DNA of 64,000 nt from Mariluticola halotolerans (GTDB taxonomy: Bacteria > Pseudomonadota > Alphaproteobacteria > Rhizobiales > Devosiaceae). A model generated the notes under the pieces. The model did not search any database. It was not told the DNA's origin and saw only the letters and a list, made by a program, of their open reading frames with translations. The position numbers and the translations under genes were made by a program. Shown in pieces: positions 55,313 through 63,311 of this stretch; positions within the stretch are counted from its first letter, which is position 1; each line of letters begins with the position of its first letter. The stretch is taken from the NCBI RefSeq assembly GCF_021611515.1, contig NZ_CP090960.1, forward strand, positions 3,268,001 to 3,332,000. Reading direction: 5' to 3'.

Positions 55313-57588
55313 ACGGCTGTGTCCCAAATCTCGATTTCTTCGAGATGCTCGTCAGCCTTGGGTTTTTTGCTGACGGTCTTTGTGTTGGCTGCCGTACGCA
55401 GCCAGTCCGCCTGCCCCTCGGGCGAAAATAGGGCGCCCTGAAAACTCATGCACCCCATACGCGAGAGGAAACTTTTCTGCTCGATTGTGTCGACGCCGTC
55501 GGCCGAAACTTCCACGCCGACTGCGCGGGCCAGCCAGACAACGGCATGGGTGATCGCTTCCGGGTCGGGTGACTGGGCGAGTTCGGCAATGAACGAGCGA
55601 TCGATCTTGATGCGGTCCACCTGAAACTGCTGTAGCAGGCGCAATGAGGTGAAGCCCGTGCCGAAATCATTGAGCGCAATCCGGACGCCCGCGCGGCGGA
55701 ACTTGCGCAGATTGGCGTTCGCGACTTCCTCGGCCGATGACAGGATTTTCTCGTTGATCTCCAGTTCAAGGTCGCCGGGTTTCATGCCGGATTCCTCGAT
55801 AATGGAGAACAGCTTGTCGAAGAAGAACGGATTGCGCAATTGGGTGGGATAAACCTCGACAGCCATCAACTGACCGGGCGTTTTTACACCGGCCTGGCAG
55901 GCATGCCAGAGCACAAATTCGCCGATGATTTCGATGAGGCCGCATGATGAGGCAATGGGCAGGAAATCATCTGGGAGGATTTCGCCGCGTTCGGGATGGA
56001 TCCAGCGGATTCTTGCCTCGACGCCGATGACTTCAGCTCCGTCGCCGCGTACCAGCGGCTCGAATATAACGCTGAGCTGATCATCAGTGCGCATGGCGGC
56101 CCGCAAGTCCGCTTCGAGCACCTGGCGCTCCTGCACCACATCATTCATGCGTTTTTCGAAAATTTTGTATTGATTGCGGCCGCCATCCTTGGCGACGTAA
56201 AGGGCGATATCAGCCTTACGCGCCAGCTCGATCCCCTTGGAATTGCGATCTTCGGTGAGGGCGACGCCAATGCTGACGCCGACAAAAGCCTGGCCGGCGC
56301 GCAATTCGAACGGCTTGCGGATGTTCATGACGATACGGTCGCAAAGGGCGGCAATATTGTCTTCCGACCCGATGGAGGTTGCGATAATGGCGAATTCATC
56401 GCCGCCAAGACGGGCGATTGTGTCGGTGCTGCGTACAAGGGGTTGAAGGCGCTGCGCGACTTTCTGGATCAGCTCGTCGCCAGCCTCATGGCCCAATGTG
56501 TCATTGACCTGTTTGAAGCGGTCAAGATCGAGAATGAGTAGCGCCACGGAATCATCGCCGCGGGGATCAATTTTTTGAATGGCATCTTCGAGATTGGTTT
56601 CGAACATCATGCGATTGCCAAGGCCGGTGAGCAGATCATGATGGGCCATGTGCTGCGCTTCGGCGCGACCAGCCTCGAGAGCGGCTGTGGAACGCCGCAA
56701 TTGCTGTACAAGAACCAGGATGATGAGAAGCGCGATGGCAATGGCACCTGCAACAGCCGGCGCTGTTTCCGCCAATAGGCGGGAACCGGGCTGATCCGGC
56801 ACCCAAGCGAAATAGGCAATGGGCACGCCGGCATTATTGCGGATCGTCAAAGCGATTTCATTGGCCGCAACGTTTGGATCAGTGGTGAAACGCGCTCCTT
56901 CGAGCAGAAGCAGGCTCGTCAGCTCGGAGGCGAAAGTGGCATCGAGAAACTCTGCGGTAATATGGATGAATTCGGAACCGGGAGCCTGAGGCACATCGGT
57001 ACGTTCGGCGATGATTGGTGTCAGGCTGACAAAAGCTGGTTGGCCCTCGATTACCACCACATCTGATATGTTCGGGATATTGTCGCTTGCGCCGCTCACA
57101 TAGGCGGACAGGGCGCCCTGCCAGTTTATTTCGCGCAAGCGCTGCGCCAGTGGTTCGAGGGTCTGGCGTTCGGTTTCAAATATTTCAGGGCTCGCTGTTG
57201 TGCCATCACGCATCGCGTAAATGGCTTGCATGGTTGGGTCGAGCAGATAGGCGCGGTCATGGCCATGAAACTCATAAAGACCGACACCGAGATTTTCCTC
57301 GATGAATTTCATGTCGCGCTGACCGTTGACGGCGCGCAAGGCGTCACGCCATGCGGCGACGTCTTCCTGCTCTTTTGCGACCATGCTGCGCTGATCATTG
57401 AGAATATGAGAAACGAGACTGGTCTGGCGCGTCATCGCCTCATTGTCGTTACGGGAGGCGGCCCAGAAGATGAAAATTGAGATGGTCGCAATTGTGCCAA
57501 TAGCTGCCAGAATGACTGGCAGTAATATGCTGTAGGAAAAACGCCATCCGCGTCTGGCCTGAACATTTCTTGACATAGCAATCCTCAT
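55309..57588 (-). CDS. CHASE4-GGDEF-EAL membrane c-di-GMP protein with degenerate EAL
   Basis: 759 aa. Membrane helices at about 19-42 and 275-296 bracket a periplasmic CHASE4-like sensor. GGDEF is intact (395-399) with an I-site R386-S-T-D389 five residues earlier, so diguanylate cyclase activity with product inhibition is expected. The EAL domain is degraded: EAR (524-526) for EAL, ALNDFGTG for the usual DDFGTG, and ADGVD for AEGVE. Cyclase activity probably dominates. A start four codons later (57576) has a better SD (GAGGA at 5 bases). Confidence 0.9.
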   Translation of the reverse strand: MRIAMSRNVQARRGWRFSYSILLPVILAAIGTIATISIFIFWAASRNDNEAMTRQTSLVSHILNDQRSMVAKEQEDVAAWRDALRAVNGQRDMKFIEENLGVGLYEFHGHDRAYLLDPTMQAIYAMRDGTTASPEIFETERQTLEPLAQRLREINWQGALSAYVSGASDNIPNISDVVVIEGQPAFVSLTPIIAERTDVPQAPGSEFIHITAEFLDATFASELTSLLLLEGARFTTDPNVAANEIALTIRNNAGVPIAYFAWVPDQPGSRLLAETAPAVAGAIAIALLIILVLVQQLRRSTAALEAGRAEAQHMAHHDLLTGLGNRMMFETNLEDAIQKIDPRGDDSVALLILDLDRFKQVNDTLGHEAGDELIQKVAQRLQPLVRSTDTIARLGGDEFAIIATSIGSEDNIAALCDRIVMNIRKPFELRAGQAFVGVSIGVALTEDRNSKGIELARKADIALYVAKDGGRNQYKIFEKRMNDVVQERQVLEADLRAAMRTDDQLSVIFEPLVRGDGAEVIGVEARIRWIHPERGEILPDDFLPIASSCGLIEIIGEFVLWHACQAGVKTPGQLMAVEVYPTQLRNPFFFDKLFSIIEESGMKPGDLELEINEKILSSAEEVANANLRKFRRAGVRIALNDFGTGFTSLRLLQQFQVDRIKIDRSFIAELAQSPDPEAITHAVVWLARAVGVEVSADGVDTIEQKSFLSRMGCMSFQGALFSPEGQADWLRTAANTKTVSKKPKADEHLEEIEIWDTAV

Positions 57589-57656
57589 TCCCTGAGGGAA
57601 GTTACATGTCGAGCAATTATGGGATGGTTATCAGCGCCAGTAATTGTGTGGCGTGG

Positions 57657-57830
57657 TTAACTTTGGGTTAGCGGCGTTATTTGTGCGCTTTCCTTGAATA
57701 ATACTTCATGGCCCTGCGCAAGGTTGTTGAGGAAGGGGATAGTTGCCCCTCTCAGCGTCCGGGCTGCCGCGCCAATAATGCGCGCAACGACGTTGTTCCG
57801 CACTGGTTGGGGAACGGTGTCGTCAATCAT
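57657..57830 (-). CDS. Possible small protein of 57 residues
   Basis: Short frame downstream of the PAS gene on the same strand: starts MIDDTVPQPVRNNVVARIIG and continues with an alternating hydrophobic/basic stretch (AAARTLRGATIPFLNNL). The frame is open about 35 codons further upstream. No strong SD. Codon use looks like neighbouring genes, but evidence is weak. The remaining gap, 57589-57935, has no other feature. Confidence 0.35.
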   Translation of the reverse strand: MIDDTVPQPVRNNVVARIIGAAARTLRGATIPFLNNLAQGHEVLFKESAQITPLTQS

Positions 57831-57935
57831 GGTGATGCGCTTGCCGGTTGACCGTGCGTTGTTCGATGTTCCCGCAAAGGGAATGACGGGTGACCGCCAA
57901 GCTGTAAATCAGACCGCCAGGCAGCGCGGCCGGTT

Positions 57936-58511
57936 TTAATCGGTGGCAGCCTGCGAGAAGATCAGGTCTTCGTAGCTTTGACCGAGCTCATCGAGAATGG
58001 CATCGAGCGCCATTTTTGCGCGGCTGATCCCGGTATCTTTACTGGCCGCGCCTAGCTCGATAGCGCGCAGTTTTTGGTAAAGCGGGATAATGATGCGTAA
58101 CGTGCCCGGATTGCCGGCGCGGCGTATTATCATCAGGCCGCGGCGCTTGCCGTCGGGTCCGTAGGTGGGAACAACCTGCGTAAACTCCCAGAAATGACGC
58201 CCTTCAGCTGTGATGCCAAGGACATAGGCAAAGGCATCTTTTCCGGCGTCCAGCCGCGCGCTCAGCAAGCGGAAAATAGCTCGGGGCATGTCCGGGTGCC
58301 AAGTTTGATGATTGGCAGTTCCAAGTGTCAGCTGACGCGGAAACCCGGTAACGCGCCAAAAGGTATCATTGCAGTAAGTGATTTTGCCGGCGAGATCGAC
58401 TTCGGACACCATGATCTCATGTTCCGGGATCATAACTTCGCGGCCGGTGGGCTGCGCATACAGGCGTTGAGACGGTCGACGCTGGATGGCGGCGGTTTGA
58501 GAGCTGGACAT
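57936..58511 (-). CDS. PAS-domain sensory protein
   Basis: 191 aa. One PAS domain of the Aer-like type: IMVSEVDLAGKITYCNDTFWRVTGFPRQLTLGTANHQTWHPDMP, then FWEFTQVVPTYGPDGKRRGLMIIRRAG. A short C-terminal helical tail with no output domain follows. Probably cytoplasmic, sensing redox or a ligand and acting through another protein. Start at 58511 (MSSSQTAAI) chosen by the domain boundary; 34 upstream codons are open but not family-like. Confidence 0.75.
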   Translation of the reverse strand: MSSSQTAAIQRRPSQRLYAQPTGREVMIPEHEIMVSEVDLAGKITYCNDTFWRVTGFPRQLTLGTANHQTWHPDMPRAIFRLLSARLDAGKDAFAYVLGITAEGRHFWEFTQVVPTYGPDGKRRGLMIIRRAGNPGTLRIIIPLYQKLRAIELGAASKDTGISRAKMALDAILDELGQSYEDLIFSQAATD

Positions 58512-59055
58512 TTTGTTGAAATCTGCGATGGGCGCGAAAAGGCGCGTCAATAGAACGGAAAAACCGTGGCGAAGTATTGCATTGTATTCGCCACAATGGC
58601 CGCGCATTCTCAACTATCTTGCGGTAAAATATCCCGTTTAACTAAGGGGAGAACGGCGTTTAACGGCGTTTCTATGGGTTTTGTTTACTATTCTTGAAGG
58701 CGAAAAATAGAAGGCGTGGATGCGGGTTGGGGGGTCGCTGGCTGTGGTGCGGGCGGAAAGAAAGGACGGCCGCGCAAATCGTCAATCGATACGGCTTAGC
58801 TGCCGGGATGCCCGCCAGAGTTATAAAAACTGCCCGGCGCAGAACATTGCCGGCAGGTTTTCCACAATGATGCGGTTTGTGGCCCCGTCCAAACTTGCAG
58901 GCACACTCGCTTCTTCATGTTCAGAAAACTCAAGTTTTATAGCGGGCTCCGCCTGTTTTTTCGACAGTGGAACGCGTCAAGCTGTTTGGAGACCAGTTCG
59001 CTTTGCGTGAAGACGCCAAATTCCCTGTAAAGCCGCGTTTTTTTGATGTATAGAG
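58512..59055. other. Non-coding region upstream of the hairpin array
   Basis: About 540 bases without a credible gene. A GCGG-GCT-CCGC hairpin with TGTTTTTT at about 58942-58961 resembles a short plus-strand terminator. The sequence GGCGTTTAACGGCGTTT shows a small direct repeat near 58655. Promoters of the PAS gene and of the downstream RNA candidate should lie here. Confidence 0.4.
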
Positions 59056-59851
59056 CAGGGCGCTTTCAGAACTAATTCAATACCAGTTGCCTGAAAGCGC
59101 CCTGAGTGCGCGTAAGCTGCCAGCCTTATACTGGGCGGCGCTATGGCGCGTGTGCCGATGATTTGCCCCAATCGCAACCATCGGCCTGCCGGGAAGGGCT
59201 TCTGCATGTAGAGAAAACGCCAGGAGGGAGCGTTCTCGTCTACACCCTTCCCACAGAAGCCGGGGCGTGGACATGCGCCTTCGGCTTCATACGGGAGCGG
59301 TCATTTTCTCTCAAATGAACCGCTTCAGTTTCTTTGCTTCTTGCCGATGCCGCAGCAAAGGCAGTTGTGGCGGTTTTATCGGCCGCAATAGAGACGGGGA
59401 GGGACATTGGGAATGTTTGATGCCGGTTGGACCGGAATCAGAGCTGTCCCTCCCCTGCGGAACTCGGGCCGAGGACGCGGTGGCCGAGTTCCTTGACGTT
59501 CCGGCTGGATGGGCTGCCGGAAACTGGTTTCGCCTGACATACTCATCAGGCGGTTCCGGCGATTTTTTGCCGGAGATAAAAAGGCGGGGAAGGATGCCTT
59601 GGGACCGGTGTAACAACAAAGTTGCTGCACCTTGGATCCTTCCCCTTTCAGACACACGACCGAGGACGCGAAGGTCGCATGTCTGTTTTAAATACGCAGG
59701 GCAGGTTGGTTTGGATCAATATTCCTTAATCCAACCTGCCGCTGCAGGATAAATCGGGAAGAAGCAGCCTGCCGGAGCAGAAGGCGATATCGTTGATGTC
59801 ACCACCACTTCTTCCCTGAGAGGCACGGTCAAGGACGCTTTGCCCGTGCCC
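59056..59851 (+). ncRNA. Candidate CsrB/RsmZ-like RNA: array of GGA-loop hairpins
   Basis: Nearly every base can be placed in a local stem-loop. Plus-strand hairpins with GGA in the apical loop: 59208-59243 (loop CAGGAGGGA, itself inside GGGAAGGG/CCCTTCCC); 59256-59288 (GGACAT); 59423-59435 (CCGG-TTGGA-CCGG inside an 11-bp stem 59396/59445); 59459-59492 (GAGGACGCGGT); 59499-59522 (TGGATGGGCT); 59649-59685 (GAGGACGCGAA); 59700-59740 (10-bp stem, GGA in a large loop); 59770-59779 (CGGA); 59822-59850 (TCAAGGACGCTTTGC). The core AGGACGC occurs three times, always in a loop. Other stems lie at 59056/59091 (14 bp), 59531, 59586/59636 and 59756/59808. No coding signal. Ends and promoter are not defined; no clear terminator is seen before the convergent gene at 59856. 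Confidence 0.55.
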
Positions 59852-59855
59852 CAGC

Positions 59856-60299
59856 TCATCCAGCGCGTTTGCTCTGCGCTGAAAATTCAATCAATCTTTC
59901 GACTTCGGACCGATATTCCATCACGTCTGCCGGGCGTTTGAAAATTTCGTCTGCCCCAGCGCGGCGTAACGCGGCCCGCTTATCGGTATCGGCACTATTG
60001 ACCATGGTCACGAGTGGAACGCCCGCGCTTCGGGCGATCTCGGCGACGGATACCAGAAAATTTTCATTCGCCTGCGATGAGGATTTCAGGTCGACAATCA
60101 CGAGGTCAGGCCGGTCCTGCGATGACGTGGCGGAAATCGCCATCATCATCTCATGTCCGCTTTCCGCACTGTTAAACCATTGGCATTGCACGCCGAACCG
60201 GCTTTCTGCGCTATCAAGCTTTCGCATCAGGAAAGCCGCAGAATTCTGGTCGTCGTCAATCAGGTAAAACATCGGCTGCCGCATAGCCGTTGTGTCCAC
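59856..60299 (-). CDS. Stand-alone response-regulator receiver protein
   Basis: 147 aa, receiver domain only. Acidic pair IDDDQ near residue 15, phospho-acceptor Asp in LVIVDLKSS, conserved Thr region VTMVNSAD and Lys in IFKRPAD. No DNA-binding output domain. The start is a GTG at 60299 with AGAGGA 7 bases upstream; in-frame ATGs lie 5 and 9 codons later without SD. It converges on the hairpin-array region, ending 5 bases from its last stem. Cognate kinase not in the window. Confidence 0.85.
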   Translation of the reverse strand: MDTTAMRQPMFYLIDDDQNSAAFLMRKLDSAESRFGVQCQWFNSAESGHEMMMAISATSSQDRPDLVIVDLKSSSQANENFLVSVAEIARSAGVPLVTMVNSADTDKRAALRRAGADEIFKRPADVMEYRSEVERLIEFSAQSKRAG

Positions 60300-60619
60300 T
60301 TTTACGTCCTCTTTTCCGCCCTAACGGGGTGCGCATTGCTGCGTCGTGAATCTGCTCTCCACGATTCTTCGATCGTTCGGCCAAAGCCGCACTGCATCCG
60401 AAACGTTTTGGGTGTAATAGATCAAACAGAAGAGGCAAAAATACGCCGTCACTGCTCGTTCGGTCTTATTGCAGGAAAGGGTGCAATCTCGAAAGGCTAG
60501 CTGGCGTTACACGGAGTAAACCGCCGTGATTTTACATGTTAAAGCATCAGTGTAGTGCCGGAGCCCGATCGCCACACCTACATAAAACGCTGCTGTACCC
60601 AGTGGAACGCGGCCTGATG
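60300..60619. other. Intergenic region without recognisable gene
   Basis: 320 bases between the response-regulator start and the murD2 stop. I see no coding frame, RNA or clear terminator; it should hold the response-regulator promoter. Confidence 0.4.
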
Positions 60620-61912
60620 TCAGGTGCCAAAGAGTTGTTTGGCCAATGAAATGAAAGCCTCGCCACGCTCTTCAAAATTCCTGAACTGATTATAACTTGG
60701 CGCGCCTGGCGACAAAATGACGGTGTCGAATAAAGCGGCCTGTGTGCCGAGCGTTTGCATGGCTGTCTGCAGGTCTGGTGCTTCAACAACCTTTATATGA
60801 GGCGCGCTTTGGCCCACAGCTTCGGCCAGCCGAGCACCTGTATCGGGCAGGCAGAATAAAAGGGTAACGTCGCTACCGGGCAAGCGTTCGGCCAGGTCCT
60901 GGTAATTCTGTTGCCGTTCGTGACCACCGGCGATGAGGGCAATCTTTTTTCCGGCATAGGATTGCAACGCAGCTTTTGTCGCTTCCGGTGTGGTCGAGAT
61001 GGAATCGTCGACAAACAGCTTGCCGCCAATGGTGTGCTCTTCCAGCCGGTGCGGCAGGGGGGCGAAGGCGGCGATGCCAGCCAGAACACCATCGAGAGAT
61101 GCGCCCGCGGCGAGGGCAAGACGCGCCGCGAGGCGGGCATTGTCCAGATTGTGGGCACCCTTGAGTTTGGAATTTTTGGCCGCGGCAATCACTGCGTCAT
61201 CATACAAGGAGTCCAGGATCATAATGCGCCGCGTGTTGTGATGAATTGCGGCGCGCGCTTCTTTGGTCCCGTGAGCCTGTGTGCTCATGGCCACGCGAAA
61301 CCGGCCCTTGCGGTCGATCAGGTTGAGCTTGTCCTTGTAATATTGCTCGACCGAGCCGTGCCAATCGACATGTTCGGGATAAAGATTGGTGATGCCGGCG
61401 AAATCGACTGCAAAATCCATGTCGGCAGTCTGATAGGACGAGAGTTCAAAGACGACGGTCTTGTGATGGTCGCGGATATCGAGCGGGGCGACGCCGACAT
61501 TACCGGCAAGGCCTGCATCGACGCCTGAATGGGTCAGCATCAGCCAGGTGAGGGTGGCGGTGGTGGATTTGCCCTTGGTGCCGGTGATGGCGATGACCTG
61601 CCGGTCTTTACGGAAATGCGCGCCCCAGAGATTGAGATTGGAGGTGACCGGGATATGGGCGTGACGGGCCGCATCGAAAATCGGCTTGTAAAGCGAGACG
61701 CCGGGGCTTTTGACGATCAAGCCGAACTGGTGGGCCATGATGGCATCGGGCAGGGTATCGACGGCAATGAAACTGGTGCCTTCAAGCTCGACCGGGCCGG
61801 AATCAGCGGTGACGAAAATCTCGGTTTCAGGCGTGATTTCCTTGAGAAAGGCCAGAGTCGAGCGGGCTTCGCGGCCGGCGCCGTAAAGCAGGACAGGTTG
61901 GTCAAAGCGCAT
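60620..61912 (-). CDS. murD2: MurD2: UDP-MurNAc-L-Ala--L-Glu ligase
   Basis: 430 aa Mur ligase. ATP loop AITGTKGKSTTATLTW (about 108-123), NLYPEHVDWHGSVEQYYKDK, GAHNLDNARLAARLA, HRLEEHTIGGKLFVDDSISTTPEATKAAL, and SPGAPSYNQFRNFEERGEAF. The immediately upstream, overlapping murL identifies it as the MurD2 type known in Xanthomonas, which adds L-glutamate rather than D-glutamate to UDP-MurNAc-L-Ala. Overlaps murL by 11 bases. Canonical MurD is the alternative if judged alone. Confidence 0.88.
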   Translation of the reverse strand: MRFDQPVLLYGAGREARSTLAFLKEITPETEIFVTADSGPVELEGTSFIAVDTLPDAIMAHQFGLIVKSPGVSLYKPIFDAARHAHIPVTSNLNLWGAHFRKDRQVIAITGTKGKSTTATLTWLMLTHSGVDAGLAGNVGVAPLDIRDHHKTVVFELSSYQTADMDFAVDFAGITNLYPEHVDWHGSVEQYYKDKLNLIDRKGRFRVAMSTQAHGTKEARAAIHHNTRRIMILDSLYDDAVIAAAKNSKLKGAHNLDNARLAARLALAAGASLDGVLAGIAAFAPLPHRLEEHTIGGKLFVDDSISTTPEATKAALQSYAGKKIALIAGGHERQQNYQDLAERLPGSDVTLLFCLPDTGARLAEAVGQSAPHIKVVEAPDLQTAMQTLGTQAALFDTVILSPGAPSYNQFRNFEERGEAFISLAKQLFGT

Positions 61913-63233
61913 GTTTGGCTACCTGCTCTGCCAGATTGGCCGGGATGAGGTGGTCATTGGTGTCAGCCTTTAAATCGGCCATCGCGGTTTGAAGCGGGGT
62001 GGCGCCATATTGGGCTTCGAGGTCGGCCTTTAGGGTTTTGACCAGCAGATCATCCTGCCAGTCCGGGCGCTTGGTGAGGGTCCAGAGACAGGCGGCGGCC
62101 TCAAGGATTTCGCCGACGCATTCCCATGGCTTTTGCCCGGCAAGGCCGGTCAGTTCGCGATAGGGCAATTCATTTTGCGGCTTGGCGAGGAGGTTCTGGC
62201 CGAAAATGGCGAGCAGGCGCTGTTTGTCCATTTCGGGGGCGAGGATGAGGAAGGTGAAATGGCATTTGGGGCATTCGCCGCACCAGAGCGGGCCATCATG
62301 GCCGGAGAGTTTGAAATTGCGGTTGCAGCTGGAAAACACCTTGTCGAAGCGGCTTTCGCGGGCGAACAGAGCAGCAATGCGTGCTTCGGAATAGGGGCGG
62401 AGCAGCGAGAAATAGCCGAGCGCGCCGCCGGTGGCATTGCTGAGGGTTTCAGCGATCAACCGCTCGAAGGGCAGTGATTTGGAATGCTGGTGATTGGCCT
62501 CGCGCCCGTCAAACGTCATATTGCCTTCGCTGGCCGAGCGCTCGTTGGAGAGGGCGATGCGGTTATAGCCGAACAATAAGGCGGTGAGGGCGGCGATCAT
62601 CGAATTGATGGCGGTTGAGGGGACGTGGCCGTTATAATAGCCCTTGGTGGTGCCGAGCCGGATCATTTCCGCATCAAGCGTGCGGGTGACATAGAGCGCG
62701 GGCTTGCCGATCTTTTCGACCGAGGTCAGGATCGGGCCTTTGGGATTGACCGCGAACGGGGTGAAGGCAAGCCCAGCTTTTTCCAGCAATTGCACGCTGA
62801 CGAGGGAATCCTTGCCGCCGCCAATGGGGATCAGGATCCGGTCGGGGAGTTTGGGTGCGGCGATGGCTGTGGTGTCGGTTCTGGCACTTATGTTCAGCTT
62901 GCCGAAGCGCTTGAGATTATTGCGGGCATAGAATTCGCCGAGGCCGTTTTCATAGACGTCGCGCACGAAATCGAGTTCCGCCGGGGCAAGGGCGATATCG
63001 GGCAGGGCGATGTCGAACGGGGCCAGCAGTTTGAAATAGCTGACGCCAAGAACAGCGGCAGTGAGATCGAGCAATTTGGCGAAGGCAGGCGCTTTTGCGG
63101 CCGCAATATCGGTATCTTGCGGGAAATGCAGCGTTTCGGTGAAGTGCAGATCACCCAATTGATAGGCGAACCGCGCAGTGGCGGTTGCGGGCTCATAGGC
63201 CGGTTTGGCAATGATAAAACTGAGTTCGGTCAC
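61902..63233 (-). CDS. murL: MurL: UDP-MurNAc-L-Ala-L-Glu epimerase
   Basis: 443 aa. Inverts the terminal L-glutamate of UDP-MurNAc-L-Ala-L-Glu to D-glutamate, with ATP. A PP-loop-like nucleotide motif ILIPIGGGKDSLVSVQLL is visible near residue 140, followed by NGHVPSTAINSMIAALTALLFGYNRIALSNERSAS and a cysteine set GPLWCGECPKCHFTFL that may bind metal. Start is GTG 63233. Together with MurD2 it bypasses the MurI-MurD route to D-Glu in peptidoglycan precursors. Confidence 0.87.
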   Translation of the reverse strand: MTELSFIIAKPAYEPATATARFAYQLGDLHFTETLHFPQDTDIAAAKAPAFAKLLDLTAAVLGVSYFKLLAPFDIALPDIALAPAELDFVRDVYENGLGEFYARNNLKRFGKLNISARTDTTAIAAPKLPDRILIPIGGGKDSLVSVQLLEKAGLAFTPFAVNPKGPILTSVEKIGKPALYVTRTLDAEMIRLGTTKGYYNGHVPSTAINSMIAALTALLFGYNRIALSNERSASEGNMTFDGREANHQHSKSLPFERLIAETLSNATGGALGYFSLLRPYSEARIAALFARESRFDKVFSSCNRNFKLSGHDGPLWCGECPKCHFTFLILAPEMDKQRLLAIFGQNLLAKPQNELPYRELTGLAGQKPWECVGEILEAAACLWTLTKRPDWQDDLLVKTLKADLEAQYGATPLQTAMADLKADTNDHLIPANLAEQVAKHAL

Positions 63234-63311
63234 TGAGAGCCTGCTTTGTGCGTGGTTGACACAAGGAGGTAAGAGAACGGCGCGGTTATGGCAAGTATCG
63301 CATTGCTCGAC

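Noticed and set aside
57694-57939. Plus-strand frame of 81 codons
   Set aside because: Begins with TTG without SD and is antisense to the more protein-like small minus frame; no domain.
58720-59010. Plus-strand frame of 96 codons before the hairpin array
   Set aside because: No SD and no family resemblance; composition unlike neighbouring genes.
59267-59752. Plus-strand frame of 161 codons across the hairpin array
   Set aside because: No SD, no domain, and the sequence is explained by consecutive inverted repeats; translated residues are irregular with scattered Cys, Trp and Arg.
59822-59850. Last stem of the array as a terminator of the response-regulator gene
   Set aside because: No T-run follows it on the minus strand, and it shares the AGGACGC loop with two other stems far from any gene end.
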